Shown here: in pieces, positions 53,276 through 61,185 of the stretch
Numbering within the stretch: position 1 is the stretch's first letter
How the letters are laid out: every line of letters begins with the position of its first letter
Assembly (NCBI RefSeq): GCF_013085545.1
Contig: NZ_CP039543.1
Coordinates: 1 to 64,000, forward strand
DNA: 64,000 bases
From: Oceanidesulfovibrio marinus
Lineage (GTDB): Bacteria > Desulfobacterota > Desulfovibrionia > Desulfovibrionales > Desulfovibrionaceae
Reading direction: 5' to 3'
Notes under the pieces: model-generated
What the model was told of the DNA's origin: nothing
Seen by the model: the letters and a program-made list of their open reading frames with translations, nothing else
The model's database searches: none
Translations under genes and position numbers: made by a program

Positions 53276-55060
53276 ATGTTCAAACCGGAACGGGTCATCA
53301 TCGCGGCCATTGTCCTGGCCATCATCTGCCTGACAGGCATGCTGCTTTCCATGCTCCAGCCCGAAACCCACGAGGGCCGCGGCTACGATACCTTTGGCGT
53401 GGAGCCCCACGGGCTGCGCGCGCTGTACGAGACCGTGGAGCAGGCCGGGTTCAACGTGGAGCGCGGGTTCGCACCACCGCACGCGGCCATGGCCGCGGCT
53501 GGAAAGGACGGCTGGCTTGTGCTCTGGCGGCCGGACCCCATGTGGGTCTCCCGCGACGAGCGCCAGCTCGAACGGCTCGGCGAATGGGTGGAGTCCGGCG
53601 GCGCCGTGATCTTCGCGCCGGTCTTCGATCCGGAGGCGTACTTCTACCAGCCGTGCCACTGCGAGGACGAGGAGGATGAAGCGTCCGCCGGGCAGAACGC
53701 CACGGCCGGGGGCAACGCCACGGCTCAGAGCTCAAATGCGACTGCGGAGTCCGGAAACGCCACATCGCACGACGCCAACGCAACCACAGAGGCGGAGAAC
53801 GCCACGGCCAAGGCAGAGCGACTGAAAAAATGGCGCGAAGAGATGAAGGAGCGGCAGGCCAAGCGCTTCCACGCCCTGGAGCCGCTCAAGCGTATGGGCA
53901 TTGCCGTGACGCGGCTAGGTGTGACCGACTATGCAGGGGCCATGGCGCGGGAGCGGGAGAAGATCGAGGGGTATCGCGAGAGGTTGCGTGAGAAGCGGGA
54001 GCAATGGGAGAAGTCCAAGGAGGAGATGCGGCGCAAGAACCTGGGGCAGGATGAGCCGTCGGAAGCGGAGTCCGGCAACGCCACAGAGGATGCGCCCGAG
54101 AGTCCACGTCCCATACGCAAACCGCCGCCGGACCCGAACACGACAGCCCTGAATGCTCCGGCGGAAGAACCGATAATCCTGGCGGCGCAAGGCATCGACA
54201 AGAAAAAGCGCGAGTACGACTGGTACGATTACAGGCGCTTCCTGCGCACCCTGGATCTGGACGCGCGCATGGAGCGGACCCTGACCCGGACGGTGACACC
54301 GGAAGGGGAGCTGGGCTCGCTCTGGCAGGGGCTGGAGCAGGTCTCCATAGCCGATGAGACGCAGTGCCTGCTGCCGCCGGCCGAAGGGGAGCCGGAGCCG
54401 GACGGCGTGCTGGCATTCGAGGCGCACAACGGAACCACCGCGTACCTGGCTGCGGCGTATCGCAAGGGCAAGGGGCTTGTCGTAGTGGTGGCCGATCCGC
54501 TGCTCCTGGCCAATGGGTTGCTGGCCAGGCCCGGCAATGCGTACACGGCGCTGGGACCGCTGGCTCATTATGATGGGCAGCGCGGCGAAGTGGTGTTCGA
54601 CGAGTTTTTCCACGGCCTCACGGTGCGCGGTCGGCCTGTCTGGCTGCTCACGCGGCGGCCGTACGGTCTGGTGGCTCTGGCGCTGATTCTTGCCGCCGGG
54701 CTGTGGTGCTGGCGCAGCGGTTCGCGGCTGGGACCGCCGCTACCGGCCATCGTGCCCACGCGGCGCAGTGTGGAGGAGTATCTGGAGGCCATGTCCGGGC
54801 TGTTCTTGCGCGGTGAAAAGCAGTCGTTCCTCGCGCAGGAGCTCAAGGCGGGCGTGCTGTGGTGGCTGGGCCGGCGCTATCGCCTGGGATACGGCGAAGA
54901 GGATCTGGAGGCCGTGTCCAGGGCCATGGCCCGGCGCGACCCGGAGGGCGCGGAACGGTTGCAATCCGCTGTTCATGAACTGGAAACGTTGGCCGCCCGG
55001 CGTAAGCCCTCGGTGAAGAGGCTCGTTGCCGCGGCCAGGGAGTTGACCCGATGTCTGTGA
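53276..55060 (+). CDS. DUF4350-like protein with sequon-rich periplasmic loop
   Basis: 594 residues. One membrane segment at about 7-27 and a second near 462-480 (LVALALILAAGLWCW) put the large middle region outside the cytoplasm. DUF4350 features include ERGFAPPH after the first segment and GEWVESGGAVIF. A low-complexity insert (about 137-181) has Asn-Ala-Thr at 141, 147, 154, 161, 168 and 175, followed by a charged coiled coil (about 180-260) and another Asn-Ala-Thr; two further N-x-T sites lie in 290-430. The C-terminal cytoplasmic part (about 485-594) is helical. It sits in the DUF4129-DUF4350-MoxR-DUF58 set, of unknown function. Confidence 0.75.
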   Translation: MFKPERVIIAAIVLAIICLTGMLLSMLQPETHEGRGYDTFGVEPHGLRALYETVEQAGFNVERGFAPPHAAMAAAGKDGWLVLWRPDPMWVSRDERQLERLGEWVESGGAVIFAPVFDPEAYFYQPCHCEDEEDEASAGQNATAGGNATAQSSNATAESGNATSHDANATTEAENATAKAERLKKWREEMKERQAKRFHALEPLKRMGIAVTRLGVTDYAGAMAREREKIEGYRERLREKREQWEKSKEEMRRKNLGQDEPSEAESGNATEDAPESPRPIRKPPPDPNTTALNAPAEEPIILAAQGIDKKKREYDWYDYRRFLRTLDLDARMERTLTRTVTPEGELGSLWQGLEQVSIADETQCLLPPAEGEPEPDGVLAFEAHNGTTAYLAAAYRKGKGLVVVVADPLLLANGLLARPGNAYTALGPLAHYDGQRGEVVFDEFFHGLTVRGRPVWLLTRRPYGLVALALILAAGLWCWRSGSRLGPPLPAIVPTRRSVEEYLEAMSGLFLRGEKQSFLAQELKAGVLWWLGRRYRLGYGEEDLEAVSRAMARRDPEGAERLQSAVHELETLAARRKPSVKRLVAAARELTRCL

Positions 55061-55260
55061 AGTTTTTTGTATAACAGGTAAAAGCTTGATTTTATTTATA
55101 TATCCAAGGGAAAAACAACATTTTCCTGTGTCTCCGGGGCGTTTGTCATGCGCGGTTGTTGTACCCACTTCCAGATTCAGGAGCGCCGTGTATTCGGAGG
55201 CATTTTTGAGAAAAATTCAATTCAAACTTGCAAAAAACTTTCTAGAAACTTACATAAGAA

Positions 55261-55521
55261 ATGAACGATATCGAATGGACCACCCGAGCACGCCGCCAGT
55301 TTCGCCGTATTGACGCTGCACAGCGTCCGCGCATCCTGGAAGCTGTCGAGGGCCTGACCATGTGGCCGGATACGCATCAGGACATCAAAAGCCTGCAAAA
55401 CCGAGAAGGGTACAGGCTGCGCGTGGGCCGTTACCGGGTTTTGTTCACGACCCATGAAGGCGGCGAGGTCCGCATCATTCGAATTGAGGAGGTCAAAAAG
55501 CGCGATGAACGAACCTATTAA
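55261..55521 (+). CDS. RelE/ParE (HigB-like) toxin
   Basis: 86 residues with the RelE/ParE core: an N-terminal helix pair, SLQNREGYRLRVGRYRVLFTT and EVRIIRIEEVKKR. Members are ribosome-dependent mRNA endonucleases or gyrase poisons. It precedes its antitoxin, the HigBA order, and overlaps it by 17 bp. The region before it (55061-55260) is AT-rich. Confidence 0.85.
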   Translation: MNDIEWTTRARRQFRRIDAAQRPRILEAVEGLTMWPDTHQDIKSLQNREGYRLRVGRYRVLFTTHEGGEVRIIRIEEVKKRDERTY

Positions 55522-55867
55522 GGGCGAACCGATTGAGCATCAGGTGCTGCGGGGACCGGACGGCGAGCCTTTATACGCCGTCATCCCCTGGGACGTTTTT
55601 GTGGAGCGGTTTGGGGCCGCTGCCGAGCTGGACGACGAGGTAACCATCCCACATGCGGTCATCAAGATCGAGGAGACGCAGGGCTGCTCGATCATCCGCG
55701 CCTGGCGCGAGCACCTCGGCCTGACTCAAGCAGGTCTTGCAGAGCGGATGGGCATATCCCGCGCCGCCTACGCACAGATGGAGGCCGTGGGCGCCAACCC
55801 CAGGCCGACCACATTGAAGAAGATCGCAGCGGCCATGGGGGTTAACTGGCGGCAGATACAAGATTGA
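55505..55867 (+). CDS. HigA-like antitoxin with XRE HTH
   Basis: 120 residues from the ATG at 55505. An N-terminal region (about 1-55) includes a strand-rich toxin-binding segment (VLRGPDGEPLYAVIPWDVF). The C-terminal XRE helix-turn-helix (about 65-115) has LTQAGLAERMGISRAAYAQMEA and RPTTLKKIAAAMGV. It should neutralise the preceding toxin and repress the pair. It ends 179 bp before the MoxR gene, a gap with AT-rich DNA that can hold a separate promoter for the downstream genes. Confidence 0.88.
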   Translation: MNEPIKGEPIEHQVLRGPDGEPLYAVIPWDVFVERFGAAAELDDEVTIPHAVIKIEETQGCSIIRAWREHLGLTQAGLAERMGISRAAYAQMEAVGANPRPTTLKKIAAAMGVNWRQIQD

Positions 55868-56046
55868 TTCACTTTCCTTGCGCAACCAACTTTCGGTCCG
55901 TCCCGCGTTGTGTGCGTGGAACAGCAGGTCGCCACAACATCGAGAATATTAGGTCGTGAAGTGGTGTTTATTGTTGGAGTATCCAGTGCCCAGAGGAGTA
56001 GACACTGGCGAGCATTAAGAAAGCATCCCAAAAGAGGTATATACAA

Positions 56047-56994
56047 GTGTCTGTGAAGCAACTACGCGACCGCATCCAGCAGGAGGTGGGCAAGGTCGTC
56101 TTCGGCCAGGAAGAGGCCGTGGACTACTCGCTCGCGGCGCTGCTGTCCGGAGGGCACGTCCTTCTGGAAGGCGTTCCCGGCACGGCCAAGACGCTGCTGG
56201 TCAAGGCGCTGGCCGCCACACTGCAGCTCGCCTTCGGCCGGGTGCAGATGACCCCGGACAAGCTGCCCGGCGACATCACCGGCACGTCCATCTACCGCGA
56301 GGACATCAAGGAGTTCGAGTTCAAGCGCGGGCCCATCTTCACGAACTTCCTGCTGGCCGATGAGATCAACCGCGCCTCGGCCAAGACTCAGGCCGCGCTG
56401 CTGGAGGCCATGCAGGAGTACGGCGTAACCCACGACGGCGTGACCCATCCGCTGCCCGAGCCATTCCTGATGTTCGCCACGCAGAACCCGGTGGACCAGG
56501 AGGGCACGTACCCCTTGCCCTTGGCGCAGCAGGACCGCTTCATGTTCAAGGTGATAGTGGGCTACCCGGACGCCGAGGCCGAAGAGCGGATGCTGACCGA
56601 GCACCACGTGGGCAGCCCGCACCAGCGCCTGCAGGACCTGGGCATCACCCCCGTGGCCGGCGCCAAGCACGTGCTCCAGGCCAGGGAGATCATCCGCAAG
56701 ACATACGTGCGCGAGGAGCTGGTGGGGTATGTGCGCCGGCTGGCCGCCGCCACCCGGCAGGACGAGAGCCTGCTGGTGGGAGCCTCGCCGCGCGCGGCGC
56801 TGATGTGCCTGATGGGGGCAAAAGCCGTGGCGCGGTTCTCGGACCGCGACTATGTGACCCCGGACGACGTGAAGTACGTGTTCCGCGCCGGGCTGCGGCA
56901 CCGCGTGGTACTCAGCCCCTCGTCCGAGCTGGAAGGCGGCGACGCCGACTCCGTGCTGGGCATGATCCTGGACCGCGTGGAGGTCCCGCGGTGA
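56047..56994 (+). CDS. MoxR-family AAA+ ATPase
   Basis: 315 residues starting at GTG. Walker A GVPGTAKT (42-49), Walker B LLADEIN, sensor region ATQNPVDQEGTYPLPLAQQDRF, and the later SPRAALMCLMGAKAVA motif. MoxR ATPases act with DUF58/VWA partners in assembly or folding of envelope or enzyme complexes. Its TGA stop overlaps the GTG of the DUF58 gene, so the two are translationally coupled. Upstream lies the toxin-antitoxin insertion. Confidence 0.93.
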   Translation: MSVKQLRDRIQQEVGKVVFGQEEAVDYSLAALLSGGHVLLEGVPGTAKTLLVKALAATLQLAFGRVQMTPDKLPGDITGTSIYREDIKEFEFKRGPIFTNFLLADEINRASAKTQAALLEAMQEYGVTHDGVTHPLPEPFLMFATQNPVDQEGTYPLPLAQQDRFMFKVIVGYPDAEAEERMLTEHHVGSPHQRLQDLGITPVAGAKHVLQAREIIRKTYVREELVGYVRRLAAATRQDESLLVGASPRAALMCLMGAKAVARFSDRDYVTPDDVKYVFRAGLRHRVVLSPSSELEGGDADSVLGMILDRVEVPR

Positions 56995-58352
56995 TACGCC
57001 CCTTGCGGGGAGTACGGCCAGGCGTTCGCGCCGTGGCCGCGCTGCTTGGGCTGGCCGTCATTGCGGCGGCCGGGTTTGCCGCGCCGTGGCTGGATACCGT
57101 GGTCTGGTGGGGCGTCGCGCTTGTCACCGGCCTCATTGCGGAGGATGCCGTGTTGGGTCGGCGGCGGGCCGAGAACGTGCTGGCCATGCTGGAGGCGCCG
57201 GCCGTGGTGGGCCGCGGCCGCGTCTTTTCCGTCTCCCTGATCCTGCACAACGAGGGCGAACGTACCGTGTCCGGCGCGGTGCGGGTGGAAGCACCCGAGG
57301 TGTTCCGGGTTCTGCACGGGTCCCGGCCCGGACGGCCTGGGCTATGGACAGTGCGGTTCAGGCTGCCGGCCGGGGAGCAGCAACGCTTGACCGCCCAAGC
57401 CGTGGTGGACGTGCGCGGCAAGGTAACGCTGGGGCCGGTCTGGCTGCGCATTCCAGGTCCGCTGGGGTTTGCCGAGCGCCGGGTGCAGGTGGCCGCGACG
57501 GCCGAAGTGCGAGTTTTCCCGGAAACGCTGGCCGAGCGGGAGGGCTTTCAGGATATGCGCGGGCTGCTGACAGCTCCCGAGGCCAAGACGCCCACGCGCT
57601 GGCGCGGCGAGGGGCTGGATTTCGAATCCATCACGCCGTACGAGCGCGGAGACGAGGAGCGGCACATCGACTGGCGCGCTACGGCGCGCACGGGACGGAT
57701 CATGGTCCGCCGCTATCAGCTGGAGCTCAACCGCGAGGTCTTTGTGGTGCTGGACGCCGGCCGGTTGATGGGCTCCGACACAGGGGAGGGCACCAAGCTG
57801 GATCGCGCCGTGGACGCCGGGCTGGTGCTCTGCCGTTCGGCCATCGACCATGGCGACAAGTGCGGTGTGGCCATCTATGACAGCCAGGTGCGCGGGTTCC
57901 TGCCGCCTCAGGTGGGGCCGGCCGGGTTCCGGGCCATTGTGGAGAACGTCTACGACACCGAGTGCCTGTTCCGGGAGAGCGACTTCGCCTCCATCTTTGC
58001 GCAGTTCCAGGCCAGGCAGCGCAAGCGCGCGCTGGTCATCGTGCTCTCGGACATCGTGGACGAGGCCGGCAGCCGCTCCTTACGGGAAGCATTGCACCGT
58101 CTGGCCAAGCGGCACCTCGTGGTCTTTGCGGCGCTGCGTACGCCGCTCATCGAAACGGCGTTTCGTCGGACAACGGACTCCTACCGCGGGCTGGCGCGTC
58201 AGGCCGTGGCCAGCAGGCTGCTGCAGGAACGGGAGCGCGGGCTGCACATGCTGCGCCGGTTGGGCGTGCACGTGCTGGACGTGGAGCCCTCGCAGCTCAC
58301 GGTGAGCCTGGTGAACCGCTACGTGCAGCTCAGAGAGTCGGGACGGCTGTAG
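56991..58352 (+). CDS. DUF58 domain protein
   Basis: 453 residues from GTG at 56991 (GTGA overlap with moxR); the open frame upstream is out-of-frame MoxR sequence. Two hydrophobic segments (about 10-45) anchor it. The DUF58 core holds GLDFESITPYERGDEERHIDW and the vWA-like LDAGRLM in place of a classical DxSxS metal site. The C-terminal part is vWA-like (ALVIVLSDIVDE). It is the usual partner of MoxR. The last 23 bp overlap the convergent SpoIIM gene. Confidence 0.88.
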   Translation: MIRPLRGVRPGVRAVAALLGLAVIAAAGFAAPWLDTVVWWGVALVTGLIAEDAVLGRRRAENVLAMLEAPAVVGRGRVFSVSLILHNEGERTVSGAVRVEAPEVFRVLHGSRPGRPGLWTVRFRLPAGEQQRLTAQAVVDVRGKVTLGPVWLRIPGPLGFAERRVQVAATAEVRVFPETLAEREGFQDMRGLLTAPEAKTPTRWRGEGLDFESITPYERGDEERHIDWRATARTGRIMVRRYQLELNREVFVVLDAGRLMGSDTGEGTKLDRAVDAGLVLCRSAIDHGDKCGVAIYDSQVRGFLPPQVGPAGFRAIVENVYDTECLFRESDFASIFAQFQARQRKRALVIVLSDIVDEAGSRSLREALHRLAKRHLVVFAALRTPLIETAFRRTTDSYRGLARQAVASRLLQERERGLHMLRRLGVHVLDVEPSQLTVSLVNRYVQLRESGRL

Positions 58353-59436
58353 CCGCTGCCGGCATCAACACGCCCTGCATCCGGCGGGCCTTCTTCTCCC
58401 GCCACTCATACACGAACCCCATGGCGAAGTAGCCGGCCATGGCCACGGCCACGGAGCCGGCAAAGGCCAGGCGCTCCCACGTTTCCATGTGGCTCTGGCG
58501 CAGAAAGCTCTCGATGATCGCGGCAAAGAAGAGCAGCATGCCCACGCCCAGCAGGATTTTGGCCGCTTCCTTGCCGGCCGCGGTGAGCTTTGTGATGCGC
58601 GACTCCCCGCCCGGGTTGATCACGGCTGCGCCCAGGGCAAGGCCGGCCCCGCCGCAGAGCATGATGGCCGTGAGCTCGGGCACGCCGTGCGGCAGTATCC
58701 AGGCCCAGTACTCCGCGTGTATGCCCTGGCTGAGGTGTACATAGCTGAACGCGCCGATCATCATGCCGTTGTAGATGATGAGCAGCAGGGTGGGCACTGC
58801 GGCCAGGATGCCCACGGCGAATGAGAGGATGCCGATGGTGAAGTTGTGGCGGAAGAGGAACGAGGCGAAGAAGACCTTGTGTTCGCTGCTCAGGTCGCGG
58901 CCGGAGCGCAGGGACTCGATCAACTCCTCGCGCGGAGTGCCGGGCAGCCTGGTCTCCTGGGCCGGCAGGATGGCGTAGGCGGCCATGGGGTCGGCGTTGG
59001 AGGCGTAGTAGCCGAACAGGCCGCCGCCGATGAAGATGACGGCGGAGACGAGGTGGAAGATCCAGGTGCGCGCCACGGCGCGGGGAAAGCCCGTGGCCAG
59101 GAAGAAGAGGATGCCGGCGATGGGCTTGCGCTGGGGCGGTGCGTAGATGACGCCGTGGGCGGCCGCTGCAAGGTCGTTGAGGTAGGCCACGAGGGCCGGG
59201 TCCTCGGTGCGGGTGGCGGCTCTGGCAAGCAGGGTGGTGGTGCGGCGGTAAAGCACATCCAGCCGGGAAAGCTCGTCCGCGGTCATGCGCGCCGGGCCCT
59301 TCTTGCGGGCCTTTTTCACCAAAGTTTCAAGCTCTTGCCACGAAGCCCTGTTTCGGAGTAGGGAATCAGCGGCGGGATCGAACCGCTCCGGAACATCCTG
59401 GGCCTCGATCCCGCTTTCTGTCGCGTCCACGTGCAT
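58330..59436 (-). CDS. Stage II sporulation protein M (SpoIIM/DUF95) family
   Basis: 368 residues. A soluble helical N-terminal region (about 1-100) precedes five or six hydrophobic segments (about 105-345), including YYASNADP after the first and the family core YWAWILPHGVPELTAIMLCGGAGLALG. This family is frequently encoded with MoxR, DUF58 and RDD proteins in non-sporulating bacteria, so the sporulation name is historical. It is divergently transcribed from the RDD gene and convergently overlaps DUF58. Confidence 0.85.
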   Translation of the reverse strand: MHVDATESGIEAQDVPERFDPAADSLLRNRASWQELETLVKKARKKGPARMTADELSRLDVLYRRTTTLLARAATRTEDPALVAYLNDLAAAAHGVIYAPPQRKPIAGILFFLATGFPRAVARTWIFHLVSAVIFIGGGLFGYYASNADPMAAYAILPAQETRLPGTPREELIESLRSGRDLSSEHKVFFASFLFRHNFTIGILSFAVGILAAVPTLLLIIYNGMMIGAFSYVHLSQGIHAEYWAWILPHGVPELTAIMLCGGAGLALGAAVINPGGESRITKLTAAGKEAAKILLGVGMLLFFAAIIESFLRQSHMETWERLAFAGSVAVAMAGYFAMGFVYEWREKKARRMQGVLMPAAATAVPTL

Positions 59437-59522
59437 CTCCTCGTCACTTTCTGGCTGGAGACGGCCGGGCGCCGGGCCCCTGCGCGTTCCACACCAATCC
59501 GAACCTAGCCGGGCGAACCATC

Positions 59523-60374
59523 ATGGCCGGACCGACAGTTACCTTTGAAACTCCGGAAAACGTGCAGGTCAGCTACGAGCCTGCCGGTCTCGGCACGCGC
59601 TTCATCGCGTGGTTCGTCGACTCTCTCCTACTATCCATTCTTATGTTTGTCATTTTCGTTGCCGTTATTGCGGCGGGGATAATGACGAGCGAGGTGGCCG
59701 ACTTCCTGAGAGAGTACCTGGGCCCGGTGTTCGATAAGCTTCTGGACATGCTGGGCCAGGGCGAGGCCTGGGAGAGCGGACCGGTCATGCAGATGGTCTT
59801 CTGGGCTGTCTACTCCGTACTCATGGGCTTCAGCTCGTTTCTCTACTTCGGGCTGTTCGAGTACATGATGGACGGCCGCACCCCCGGCAAGAAGTGGCTC
59901 CACATCCGCGTGGTCAAGGACCGCGGCTTCACCCTGGACGCCGGCAGCATCTTTCTGCGCAACATCTTCCGCATCATCGATCAGATCACCCTGCTGTGGA
60001 TCGTGCCGGTGGTCTCGCCCAAGTCGCAACGCCTGGGCGACATGGTGGCCGGCACCCTGGTGGTGCGCGACAAGCCGCGCAAGCTCTCCCGCGTGCGCGA
60101 AGAGCTGCTGGCCAGACCGCAGCACGCCATCCGTTTTCCCCTGGACGGCGCGCAGCTCGCCCGGCTGGACGAGAAGGTGCTGCAGGCCGCCGAGCAGTAC
60201 CTGGACCGCTACGACGATCTGAGCGCGGAGCAGCAGGAAGCGCTCGCCCTGCGGCTCTCCGCCTCCATGGCGCAACGCATGGGCCAGGAGCCGCCGGAAC
60301 GGGGCATGGCCCTGGTTTTTCTGGTGGATGCGCTCTCGCAGGTGTTCAAGCGCCGCGCCCGCCGGCTGGCGTAG
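59523..60374 (+). CDS. RDD family membrane protein
   Basis: 283 residues. The RDD domain (about 20-175) contains AGLGTRFIAWFVDSLLL, the YMMDGRTPGKKWLHIRVV motif and QRLGDMVAGTLVVRDKP. A cytoplasmic helical tail (about 180-283) follows. Three or four hydrophobic segments. RDD proteins are of uncertain function, sometimes linked to ion exchange. An 86-bp divergent gap to the SpoIIM gene probably contains both promoters. It completes the DUF4129/DUF4350/MoxR/DUF58/SpoIIM/RDD cluster. Confidence 0.85.
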   Translation: MAGPTVTFETPENVQVSYEPAGLGTRFIAWFVDSLLLSILMFVIFVAVIAAGIMTSEVADFLREYLGPVFDKLLDMLGQGEAWESGPVMQMVFWAVYSVLMGFSSFLYFGLFEYMMDGRTPGKKWLHIRVVKDRGFTLDAGSIFLRNIFRIIDQITLLWIVPVVSPKSQRLGDMVAGTLVVRDKPRKLSRVREELLARPQHAIRFPLDGAQLARLDEKVLQAAEQYLDRYDDLSAEQQEALALRLSASMAQRMGQEPPERGMALVFLVDALSQVFKRRARRLA

Positions 60375-60510
60375 GACGCGGCCGATATCCGGGCTTTTCC
60401 CGAAGCGTCGAATAGGGTACTCTGTACCCGCCAACCAATGCCGGACCGCCCAATGGCCCGGGCGCGGCTTCCGGCGGCCGTTGACCCGCGGGCCGCTTCC
60501 GGAGCGGAAT

Positions 60511-60921
60511 ATGCCTCTAGTCGAATGGAGCCCCAGACTGCACATCGGCATCGCCACGATTGACGAGCAGCATGAGTACCTCACCGGCCTTATCAACAAG
60601 CTGTATGCGGCGCACACCGACGGGAAGGACCGCGAAGCCCTCCAGCCCATAGTCAACGCCATCAGCGACTACGCCCAGTACCACTTCTCCGAAGAGCAGA
60701 AGCTCATGGAGCAGTACGAGTACCCCACCTTCGAGGGGCACAAAGCCCTGCACGACGACTTTATCGTCAAGTCCGTGGAATATCTCTTCGACTACCTCAA
60801 CGGCAAAGAAGAAGAGCTCTCCACCGAGATGCTCGACTACCTGACCGACTGGTGGCTCAACCACATCAGCAGGGTCGATCAGGAGATGGGGAACTACCTC
60901 AAATCCAAAGGCGCGAGCTAG
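60511..60921 (+). CDS. Bacteriohemerythrin
   Basis: 136 residues from the ATG at 60511 with GGAGCGG just upstream. All seven di-iron ligands are visible: His21, His58, Glu62, His77, His81, His118 and Asp123, in the four-helix order of hemerythrin. It binds O2 and probably serves as an oxygen scavenger or sensor for the cytoplasm of an anaerobe. The frame upstream is open but is not protein-like. It ends before a repeat block. Confidence 0.95.
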   Translation: MPLVEWSPRLHIGIATIDEQHEYLTGLINKLYAAHTDGKDREALQPIVNAISDYAQYHFSEEQKLMEQYEYPTFEGHKALHDDFIVKSVEYLFDYLNGKEEELSTEMLDYLTDWWLNHISRVDQEMGNYLKSKGAS

Positions 60922-60956
60922 CAGTACGGCTGCGTTTTGTCAGGCTTTCGGGTGAT

Positions 60957-61046
60957 GGGGGACTCTGTCCCCCACGCCCCCTGCGGGAGAACGACGCCTC
61001 CGGCGGCCAGGGGAACTTAATCCCCTGGACCCCCAATTTTGGCCCA
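60957..61046. repeat. Intergenic hairpin repeat, module B (inverted)
   Basis: GGGGGAC-TCT-GTCCCCC (60957-60973), then CCCCCTGCGGG, and the CCAGGGG/CCCCTGG palindrome (61007-61028) followed by ACCCCCAATTTTGG. Reverse-complemented it matches the right half of 26702-26813, with an extra segment of about 25 bp between hairpins. Confidence 0.8.
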
Positions 61047-61185
61047 GGATTTTTCTGTTCAGGGAAATCTAATGGGCAGGGTAATCAACCGAGTTGGTGC
61101 AGGGACACTTACGAACTGCACTGCCGGGGTGGCCCCCAGCGTTCAGAGGATCCTGTTTTCCTAGACCCCAGGTTCCGGATCGTTT

